Shown here one piece after another: positions 1-5,019 of a DNA stretch of 7,417 nucleotides (position 1 is the stretch's first letter; every line of letters begins with the position of its first letter). The DNA is from JAJBWD01 sp041670885 (GTDB lineage: Bacteria > Bacillota > Clostridia > Clostridiales > Clostridiaceae): contig JBAXYJ010000142.1 of the NCBI GenBank assembly GCA_041670885.1, positions 1-7,417 of the forward strand, read 5' to 3'. A program made the translations under genes and the position numbers. Under the pieces are notes generated by a model. It made no database searches. It was not told the DNA's origin and saw nothing but the letters and a program-made list of their open reading frames with translations.

Positions 1-741
1 ATACTTGAGTATAATGTAAAAAAAAGTATTTATCTATTTAGGATTTCCTCTGATATTATCCCCTTTGGAAGCCATAAAATTAATGAAATAAACTGGCAGA
101 AGGAATATAAAAATATATTAAGAGATGTTGGAAATTACATTAATAAAAATAACATTAGGGTAAGTATGCACCCCGGACAGTATACGGTGTTAAATTCAAA
201 CAGAGAAGATGTGGTTTTAAATTCTATCAGGGATTTAGAGTACCACTGCTGCTTTTTAGACAGCTTAGAAATTGATTATCATCATAGAATAGAACTTCAT
301 ATTGGAGGAATATATGGAGATAAAAGTGCAGCTATGCAGCGCTTTATTGATAATTTCAGGCTGCTGCCAAGTTCACTTTCGAAAAGGCTCACTATTGAAA
401 ATGATGACAAAAGTTATACAATAGAGGATGTACTTATGATATCTGAAGCGCTTTCCATACCTGCTATATTTGATAATCTTCATAACGAAATAAATCCTTC
501 CTTAATTGATTTAAAAAATATATTAAGACTGGTAGACAAAACATATACAAAAGAAAATGGTCCTATGCTTCTTCATTATAGTCAGCAGGATAATGAAAAA
601 AAGACAGGATCTCATTCCTCTACAATAGATACAGCTATTTTATATGAGTATTTAAAATCCATTGGAGCTTATGATTTTGATATAATACTTGAAGTTAAAG
701 ATAAGGATCTGTCTGTTATTAAATATTTAACATATAAATAG
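1..741 (+). CDS. uvsE: UV DNA damage endonuclease UvsE/UVDE, 5'-truncated by window edge
   Basis: The frame is open from the first base, so the start lies outside the window; the ATG at 166 is internal. 246 residues are visible, and by comparison with UVDE proteins roughly 45 N-terminal residues are missing. UVDE is a TIM-barrel, metal-dependent endonuclease that nicks 5' of UV photoproducts and starts alternative excision repair in the cytoplasm. Numbering from the first visible codon, the metal and active-site residues appear in the known order: PFGSH (H25), HPGQ (H57), LHIGG (H100), IENDD (E133), FDNLH (D158, H161), LHYSQQD (H192), GSHSS (H205) and LEVKDK (E231). The lysine that is carboxylated in the Thermus enzyme, two residues before the H192 equivalent, is leucine here (L190). 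The gene converges on the histidine kinase gene and shares a terminator with it. Family assignment is firm; activity is inferred. Confidence 0.93.
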   Translation: MLEYNVKKSIYLFRISSDIIPFGSHKINEINWQKEYKNILRDVGNYINKNNIRVSMHPGQYTVLNSNREDVVLNSIRDLEYHCCFLDSLEIDYHHRIELHIGGIYGDKSAAMQRFIDNFRLLPSSLSKRLTIENDDKSYTIEDVLMISEALSIPAIFDNLHNEINPSLIDLKNILRLVDKTYTKENGPMLLHYSQQDNEKKTGSHSSTIDTAILYEYLKSIGAYDFDIILEVKDKDLSVIKYLTYK

Positions 742-775
742 GTTTAGAGCTTTCTTCTAAACCTATTACATTTTT
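737..775. terminator. Bidirectional rho-independent terminator between uvsE and the histidine kinase
   Basis: A perfect 12-bp inverted repeat (737-748 with 756-767, arm AATAGGTTTAGA) encloses a 7-base loop. On the plus strand it is followed by ACATTTTTG, a short T-run for uvsE. On the minus strand the tail is less T-rich (TTATATGTT), so termination there may be weaker. The stem contains the uvsE stop codon (739-741) and overlaps the kinase stop codon (766-768), so both convergent genes end inside the hairpin. Confidence 0.8.
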
Positions 776-2091
776 GAGAAACGCCCCCTAAAATAGAACT
801 CGGTACCTTTACCAACTTTGCTGCTGACTCCATATTTAAAGCCATGAAGATTGAGTATTTCACTGCAGATAGCCAGCCCCAGTCCCATTCCTCCGCTTAT
901 TTTGTTCTTATAATATCTTTGCCAAATATCATCTAAGTATTTTTCATCTATGCCTATTCCATTATCCTTTACTCCTATTTGTATTTCCTCCCCTATTTCC
1001 TTGCCATATAGTTCTATAAAACCCAATTCGCCGGTAAATTTAATGGCATTATCAATAAAATTATAGATTACCCTATATAAATATCTTTCATCACCATATA
1101 TCTCTATATTTGAAGCAGGTATTACTATATTAAAATTAAGCTTCTTTTGCTGCATTTGAATATTGAATGAATTTTTAAAGCTTAATAAAAATTCCGATAT
1201 ATTAAAATGTTCTTTTTTTAATATATCTCCCCCTCCCTGAAGCTTAGAAAGCTGGAGTATATCCATTACTAAATAATTTAATCTATCAACCTCTTTTATT
1301 ATTCCTTTTAAATATTCCTTTTTCCCCTTTTCATCAAGTATGTCATCGTATATAGCTTCACTATAATTTCTAATTACACTAAGAGGTGTCTTAAAGTCGT
1401 GAGATACATTTGCAATAAACTCCCTTTGCAGGTCGTTCTTCTTTTCTATAGTGTCTGCCATAATCTTTAAACTTTTTGAGAGCTGCTCAATTTCGTCTTT
1501 TGTATTTACATCCACATCTATATCAAACTTACCCTGTGTAATATCCAGGGATGCTTTTTCTAACTTAATTATTGGATTTGTAATTTTCTTGCCTAATAAA
1601 GCAACAATAGGAATAGCTATAAGAAGAGCAATCAAGAAAATGACAGATAAAATAATATACATAGCTTTTAAAAAAGCATTTGAAAATCTATTGTTTTGAA
1701 TAATAACTATATCTCCCATATCCGAACTTTTTTTATAATATAACAACTCTTCCTTATTAGAGCCTATATACTTACCCTTCTGAGGTAAATTATTCATGTC
1801 AATATTTTTAGTCATAGACATTATGCCCATTTTTGCAGCAGTAAGCACAGTTATCTCTTTATCTTTTACCAGAAAAGCACTGGCTATCTGATATTCTGAT
1901 ACTACGTCTGAATACTCTTCTCCTTTTTTCATAGCTTCATAAATTTTATTTGAAGCAGTTTCAAGCTGGGAATACTCCATGTTAGTGTAAATATAAGATA
2001 AGAATATACTGCTTGAAATAAAGCAGACTATAATTACAAAACTAATTATAGCAATAAAATGTTTTATAAGTCTTAATGTTAACTTTCCCAT
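766..2091 (-). CDS. Membrane sensor histidine kinase (HAMP-HisKA-HATPase), two-component system
   Basis: A 441-residue sensor kinase that should autophosphorylate on histidine and pass phosphate to the regulator encoded just upstream. TM1 spans about residues 8-35, an extracytoplasmic sensor region about 36-142, TM2 about 143-167, and HAMP about 168-220. The HisKA domain has phosphoacceptor H231 in the H-box SHDFKTPLS. The ATPase domain has an N-box around N344-N348 (NFIDNAIKF), G1 DNGIG (376-380), F-box WQRYYK and G2 GGMGLGL (400-406). All catalytic boxes are intact. The roughly 105-residue sensor region has no cysteines and no ligand motif I recognise, so the signal is unknown. ATG at 2091 is preceded by GTGAGGT at good spacing, and the gap to the regulator stop is 15 bases. 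It is the last gene of the leftward cluster and ends in the terminator shared with uvsE. Confidence 0.95.
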   Translation of the reverse strand: MGKLTLRLIKHFIAIISFVIIVCFISSSIFLSYIYTNMEYSQLETASNKIYEAMKKGEEYSDVVSEYQIASAFLVKDKEITVLTAAKMGIMSMTKNIDMNNLPQKGKYIGSNKEELLYYKKSSDMGDIVIIQNNRFSNAFLKAMYIILSVIFLIALLIAIPIVALLGKKITNPIIKLEKASLDITQGKFDIDVDVNTKDEIEQLSKSLKIMADTIEKKNDLQREFIANVSHDFKTPLSVIRNYSEAIYDDILDEKGKKEYLKGIIKEVDRLNYLVMDILQLSKLQGGGDILKKEHFNISEFLLSFKNSFNIQMQQKKLNFNIVIPASNIEIYGDERYLYRVIYNFIDNAIKFTGELGFIELYGKEIGEEIQIGVKDNGIGIDEKYLDDIWQRYYKNKISGGMGLGLAICSEILNLHGFKYGVSSKVGKGTEFYFRGRFSKM

Positions 2092-2106
2092 AGTATTTAC
2101 CTCACA

Positions 2107-2778
2107 CTATTTTAACTGCAGTTTATACCCCACACCCCATATAGTTTTTATGTGTTTCTCACAGTAATTTATCTTTTCCCTAAGGTTTTTAATATGTGTA
2201 TCTACAGTTCTGGTATCTCCCATAAATTCATAGGACCAAACCCTATTTAGCAGCTGCTCCCTTTTAAACACCTGCTCAGGGTTTTGACAGAAGAAAAGAA
2301 GAAGTTCAAATTCCTTTGGTGTTAATAAAACTTCTTCTTCACCCTCTGTTACAATCCTTGTTGCCTGTGAAATAACCAGATTCTCCAAAACTATATTTCC
2401 ACCTTTTTTATAATTAGTATTACTGTTTATTCTAAGCTTAACCCTAAGCATCAGCTCCTTCATACTAATTGGCTTAACCATATAATCTACAGCTCCAAGT
2501 TCTAAACCAAATACCCTGTCTTCCTCTTCTCCTCTTGCTGTGGTCATAATAACAGGGGTTTCCCCTTTACTCTTAATTTTACGCAGCAGTGACCAGCCAT
2601 CTTTTCCAGGTATCATTACATCTAATACTACTAAATCAAAAACTTCATCTTCAATAGCCTCTTCTCCTGCTATTCCATCATTAGCAATTATAACACGATA
2701 GCCTTCTTTCTTAAGATAAAGAGCCATAACATCTGCCAGCTTTTTTTCATCTTCTACTATTAGAATTTTCTCTTTCAA
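2107..2778 (-). CDS. OmpR/PhoB-family response regulator, TTG start
   Basis: 223 residues. The N-terminal receiver domain (about 3-115) shows the acidic pair E9-D10, phosphoacceptor D53 (VVLDVMIPG), T79-T80 and K102 (VKP). A winged-helix DNA-binding domain (about 128-221) carries LTPKEFELL, the recognition segment near RTVDTHIKNLREKI and the terminal WGVGYKL wing. It is the cognate regulator of the kinase 15 bases downstream. The start is TTG (2776-2778) with AGGGG about 10 bases upstream. An ATG ten bases further upstream is out of frame, and the first internal Met (M18) would cut into the receiver fold, so TTG is the best start. Such regulators dimerise on direct repeats with about 11-bp period, and repeats of this kind lie at 4210-4248 upstream of the polyferredoxin gene. 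The specific paralogue (ResD, PhoP or other) cannot be told from sequence alone. Confidence 0.95.
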   Translation of the reverse strand: MKEKILIVEDEKKLADVMALYLKKEGYRVIIANDGIAGEEAIEDEVFDLVVLDVMIPGKDGWSLLRKIKSKGETPVIMTTARGEEEDRVFGLELGAVDYMVKPISMKELMLRVKLRINSNTNYKKGGNIVLENLVISQATRIVTEGEEEVLLTPKEFELLLFFCQNPEQVFKREQLLNRVWSYEFMGDTRTVDTHIKNLREKINYCEKHIKTIWGVGYKLQLK

Positions 2779-2819
2779 TTTTAAGCATCCCCTAAGTTTT
2801 CGGCATTTTTATCTATGAC

Positions 2820-2872
2820 CTAAGACCTACACTTCTACACGCGGAGGTCTTAGATAATTTCCTTAATTATCT
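2820..2872 (-). other. Two adjacent hairpins between the 161-aa gene and the response regulator
   Basis: Two inverted repeats occupy the 88-base gap. One has 9-bp arms, CTAAGACCT at 2820-2828 and AGGTCTTAG at 2845-2853, with a 16-base loop. The other has 8-bp arms, AGATAATT at 2852-2859 and AATTATCT at 2865-2872, with a 5-base loop, and includes the stop codon of the upstream gene. They share bases 2852-2853. Neither has a T-run on the minus strand, so they do not look like standard terminators. They may be an mRNA stability or attenuating structure, or an operator; the role is not established. Confidence 0.5.
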
Positions 2873-3352
2873 CACATTTACAGTATGCTTCTCAATATAA
2901 TCTAAATTTTCTTTTGTCAAATTACCTTTTTCCTTTAGTATATTAACCGCTTCCTCAGGTAAATAAGTTTCCTCTGTTAATTCAAACTCTATTCCTTTAT
3001 ATAAAGCTACAAAATACCTAACAGAGTTAGTACCTATTTCCTTATCTATATCTTCCCCATAATAGCTTTCTAAATCCTTGCATTTAAAAGCTCCTAAGCT
3101 TTCTACATTTTTTATCTCAAAAGCCTTTCCAAGTTCTTCTGCAGAAATACCAAAATTACTGTTAATATCATTAAAACTAAAGGAGCCCTTTATATCCTTA
3201 GGGTCTTTTTGCCCTATTGAATTTCCTATTTCAATTAGGCCGGCATTTTTGGAGGATTCTGTCTTCCAAAAGCCAGCAAGACTGCTAACGAATATGCCAC
3301 CAAAATACAGAACTACTATTATTATTGCCAAACCGGAAGTTTTTAGTTTCAT
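2867..3352 (-). CDS. Membrane-anchored partner protein of the NapH-like polyferredoxin, function unknown
   Basis: 161 residues. A single hydrophobic segment (about 7-27) after a short basic N-terminus looks like an uncleaved anchor, placing residues 30-161 outside the membrane. The soluble part has KDIKGSFSFNDI followed by FGISAEELGKAF (about 54-78), then a second block with SVRYFVALYKGIEFEL (110-125), LPEEAVNILKEKG and a C-terminal ENLDYIEKHTV. I recall similar segments from clostridial proteins found with or fused to NapH-type ferredoxins, but cannot name a family with certainty. There is one cysteine (C91), no CxxCH haem motif and no FMN attachment motif, so a cofactor is not apparent. Its ATG is separated by one base from the polyferredoxin stop codon, and its AGGAGG lies inside the end of that gene, implying coupled expression. 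A structural or docking subunit of the electron-transfer complex is the likeliest role (inference). Confidence 0.75.
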   Translation of the reverse strand: MKLKTSGLAIIIVVLYFGGIFVSSLAGFWKTESSKNAGLIEIGNSIGQKDPKDIKGSFSFNDINSNFGISAEELGKAFEIKNVESLGAFKCKDLESYYGEDIDKEIGTNSVRYFVALYKGIEFELTEETYLPEEAVNILKEKGNLTKENLDYIEKHTVNVR

Positions 3353-3353
3353 A

Positions 3354-4160
3354 TTACTTTCCTCCTTTAGTTTTTAAATTTACAGTATCATTTATTGGGC
3401 AAGCTACTTCTGATGTGCATTTTAAGCAGCTTATGCACTGATGGTCTCTTATACTGGTATTATTAGAAATATTTATATTCATAGGACAGGCATTATCGCA
3501 TTTGCTGCAGTTAATACAGGTTTTAGGATTTCTTCTTATTTTAAATATTCTTATAAAATTAGTAAGTCCCAGCAAAGCTCCAAATGGGCATGCGTACTTG
3601 CACCAAGGTCTCTCAATAAATAGTGATGATAAAAGTGCTGCCCCTAAAACAATAATTCCGCCCACAGCAGCTTCTGATGTCCAAAAATTAAATAGTGCAA
3701 AGTATGGATCAATATTATTAAATAAAAGCTGGCCAGTTTTTGCTGTCATATATACTACCCAAATCAAAACCCCATATCTTAAAAACCTAAGATATTTATC
3801 ATATTTATAAGGTATAAATTTGTTATATTTCTTTTTAAATATCTTTCTTCCTAAATTCCCTAACCATTCCTGAACTGTTCCCAGAGGGCAAATCCACCCA
3901 CAGAATACGGGTCCAAATAAAACTCCTAAAAACAACACTATACTTAATATTACAAAAGAAGATTCATGAATCTTTTGAACAAAGCTGCCCTCTGTAATTA
4001 ATGAATAAGCTGAAACTACTCCTCCAAAGGGACAAACTGAGTGCAGAGAAGGTGCACCACTCACATTAAGCTGATGACTTATGGCAATAAATATTATCAA
4101 TACCAGAAAGAATGCTTGTACAGATAATCTTATTATTTTACTTTTATTTAAATTTTTCAT
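3354..4160 (-). CDS. NapH/MauN-like membrane 4Fe-4S polyferredoxin
   Basis: 268 residues. Hydrophobic segments lie at about 10-30, 67-90, 127-150 and 163-182. Cysteine-proline motifs typical of NapH/NosR/RdxA-type membrane ferredoxins occur at VCPFGG (C43), CGWICPLG (C87, C91) and CKYACPFG (C187, C191). Two C-terminal iron-sulfur motifs follow: CINCSKCDNACP (C215, C218, C221, C225) and CISCLKC...ACP (C242, C245, C248, C254). The second has five rather than three residues before the last Cys, a variant I believe is common in this subfamily. The family passes electrons between membrane donors and partner proteins; here neither the quinol nor the terminal reductase partner is visible. ATG at 4160 follows GGAGG with eight-base spacing. 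It heads a probable four-gene operon with its 161-residue partner and a two-component system. Function beyond electron transfer is not determined. Confidence 0.9.
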   Translation of the reverse strand: MKNLNKSKIIRLSVQAFFLVLIIFIAISHQLNVSGAPSLHSVCPFGGVVSAYSLITEGSFVQKIHESSFVILSIVLFLGVLFGPVFCGWICPLGTVQEWLGNLGRKIFKKKYNKFIPYKYDKYLRFLRYGVLIWVVYMTAKTGQLLFNNIDPYFALFNFWTSEAAVGGIIVLGAALLSSLFIERPWCKYACPFGALLGLTNFIRIFKIRRNPKTCINCSKCDNACPMNINISNNTSIRDHQCISCLKCTSEVACPINDTVNLKTKGGK

Positions 4161-4183
4161 CTTAATTCCTCCAATTTAATTTA

Positions 4184-4248
4184 TTTATACTTTTATATTA
4201 AAGTAATATATTGATATAACTATGATTGAACTGTGAAGAATTTGTGAA
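4184..4248 (-). promoter_or_regulatory. Putative promoter with four 11-bp-phased regulator half-sites
   Basis: On the plus strand the hexamers ATTGAT (4210-4215), TATGAT (4221-4226), TGTGAA (4232-4237) and TGTGAA (4243-4248) all carry TGA at positions 3-5 and repeat exactly every 11 bp. On the transcribed minus strand they read TTCACA, TTCACA, ATCATA, ATCAAT. Just downstream, two overlapping TATAAA candidates (4192-4197 and 4184-4189) could be the -10, with no good -35. A weak -35 covered by direct repeats is the usual arrangement for activation by PhoB/OmpR regulators. The link to the regulator at 2107-2778 is inference. Confidence 0.5.
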
Positions 4249-4260
4249 CACATATTAAAT

Positions 4261-4416
4261 AAGGAAATTGCATAATAACCTTTTGGCTGTTTTCAGATGA
4301 AAATAACAAATGTTCAGTGTTTTTTCAGATGAAAACTTAATTTAAAATTATGCAAATTCCCAAGGTTAAGGAATCATAATAACATTTTATCTGATTTTTG
4401 AATTATGCAATTTCCT
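4261..4416. repeat. Two near-adjacent inverted-repeat elements (units A and B)
   Basis: Unit A (4262 to about 4361) starts AGGAAATTGCATAAT and ends with the near-inverse ATTATGCAAATTCC (4347-4360, one mismatch). Unit B (about 4369-4416) starts AAGGAATCATAATAAC and ends ATTATGCAATTTCCT. The outermost arms, 4262-4276 and 4402-4416, are a perfect 15-bp inverted repeat. The two units share their ends but differ in the middle. They lie between the terminator of the 52-residue gene and the promoter of the polyferredoxin operon, so they are probably not transcribed from either. No transposase is present; a non-autonomous or palindromic intergenic repeat is likely. Confidence 0.65.
4290..4335. repeat. 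Pair of 14-bp palindromes, 32 bp apart (operator-like)
   Basis: TTTTCAGATGAAAA occurs identically at 4290-4303 and 4322-4335. Each copy is itself an inverted repeat (TTTTCA, GA, TGAAAA). The 32-bp offset is close to three DNA helical turns, so both would face the same side of the helix. This could be a dimeric repressor site, or simply the internal sequence of repeat unit A, in which both copies lie. Confidence 0.5.
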
Positions 4417-4445
4417 AAAATATTTTATTGCCCTGTCTTTGGCAG

Positions 4446-4476
4446 AAAAAAATAGCTAAGGTTTCCCTTAGCTATT
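4446..4476 (-). terminator. Strong rho-independent terminator of the 52-aa gene
   Basis: Perfect 10-bp arms AATAGCTAAG (4451-4460) and CTTAGCTATT (4467-4476) enclose GTTTCC. On the minus strand the stem runs directly into a T-run from the A-tract at 4446-4452. The stem overlaps the stop codon of the small gene (4472-4474). It probably closes the whole nuclease operon, since I see no good terminator between 4472 and 6796. Confidence 0.88.
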
Positions 4477-4630
4477 CTTCTTCTTTGTCTTTATCTTTTC
4501 CAAGTTTCTTTGATTCTTTTGAGTAACCTATTTCATCAGAGGTTTCAACCTTCATACGGTCTAGATCTCTTTTTGTCTTATCGTTACTCTTTTTGTTATC
4601 CTTGGAATTCTTGTTGTCACTATGAGACAT
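4472..4630 (-). CDS. Small charged protein (52 aa), possibly related to spore SASP-type proteins
   Basis: A 52-residue frame starts at ATG 4628-4630 with AAGGAGG ideally placed upstream, and ends with TAG inside a strong terminator. Both signals support a real gene. The product is very hydrophilic: 13 Lys, 14 Asp/Glu, no Cys or Trp, no membrane segment, probably largely disordered. Residues 23-36 read LDRMKVETSDEIGY, which resembles the first conserved segment of alpha/beta-type small acid-soluble spore proteins (pattern K-x-E-[TI]-[AS]-x-E-[LIF]-G), the stretch cut by the germination protease. The second SASP DNA-binding segment is absent, so homology is only a suggestion. The 108 bases upstream show no convincing sigma-G or sigma-F promoter and no terminator, so it may be cotranscribed with the ATP-cone gene. 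Existence is well supported; function is not. Confidence 0.75.
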   Translation of the reverse strand: MSHSDNKNSKDNKKSNDKTKRDLDRMKVETSDEIGYSKESKKLGKDKDKEEE

Positions 4631-4738
4631 ATCAAATCCTCCTTATGATTAATTCATGAGAAAATCACATAAATGTAATCTCCTGACATAAGGTAATATG
4701 CCCAAATTTAAATTAAAATATACATAAATTAATAAATA

Positions 4739-5005
4739 TTATTCTTTTTTGTAACTTTTGTAATATTCAGCTAATTCATTAAAGCCATTATCAAGCAAAA
4801 CATTATAAACTGCATCCCTAATCTGTGCTGCAGAAATAATTTTCACTTTTATATCTTTAAATTTTCTGTCTACATCCTCAATAAGGTTTTTTATATCAGA
4901 TTGAGTCATCGGTGCATTAATATCGTCAGAAGCCTTTTGAAGACTTAACTTTATCTTACTGATACTAAGTTCTTGAATCCTTCCATCTTTTTTTATTACA
5001 TTCAT
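4739..5005 (-). CDS. Stand-alone ATP-cone domain protein
   Basis: 88 residues that match an ATP-cone domain along nearly their whole length: VIKKDGRIQELSISKIKLSL at 3-22 (the KKDGR nucleotide-binding start), a helical middle, and AQIRDAVYNVLLDNGF with ELAEYYKSY at the end. ATP cones normally regulate anaerobic or class I ribonucleotide reductases or form the C-terminal part of NrdR. Here there is no zinc ribbon, no cysteine and no catalytic domain, so it is neither NrdR nor a reductase. It presumably binds ATP/dATP and acts as a small sensor (inference). ATG at 5005 uses AGGAGAT whose first bases overlap the TAG of the nuclease gene, so translation is probably coupled to it. Its partner or target is unknown. 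Confidence 0.85.
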   Translation of the reverse strand: MNVIKKDGRIQELSISKIKLSLQKASDDINAPMTQSDIKNLIEDVDRKFKDIKVKIISAAQIRDAVYNVLLDNGFNELAEYYKSYKKE

Positions 5006-5011
5006 AAAAAC

Positions 5012-5019
5012 ATCTCCTA
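5012..5019 (-). promoter_or_regulatory. Ribosome site overlapping the nuclease stop codon
   Basis: On the minus strand TAGGAGAT contains both the TAG stop of the nuclease gene (5017-5019) and the AGGAGA ribosome site of the ATP-cone gene, eight bases before its ATG. This layout favours translational coupling. Confidence 0.8.

Noticed and set aside
166..168. ATG at 166 as the start of the UvsE gene
   Set aside because: The frame is open to base 1 and encodes the conserved RISSDIIPFGSH segment upstream, so this Met is internal.
1451..1699. Plus-strand frames inside the kinase, ferredoxin, nuclease and aminotransferase genes
   Set aside because: They lie opposite well-supported genes, lack ribosome sites and show no recognisable domains; they are antisense shadows.
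2820..2853. Rho-independent terminator after the 161-aa gene
   Set aside because: The 9-bp stem has a 16-base loop and no T-run on the minus strand.
4286..4305. CodY box (AATTTTCNGAAAATT-like) in TTTTCAGATGAAAA
   Set aside because: The half-sites are separated by an extra few bases; aligned to the CodY consensus about six of fifteen positions mismatch.
4261..4416. CRISPR array
   Set aside because: Only two or three imperfect inverted-repeat units of unequal length, with no regular spacers and no cas genes.
4631..4738. Sporulation sigma-G/sigma-F promoter before the 52-aa gene
   Set aside because: A GCATA and a CATTTA are present on the minus strand, but about 21 bases apart instead of 17-18, and no sigma-F -10 fits.
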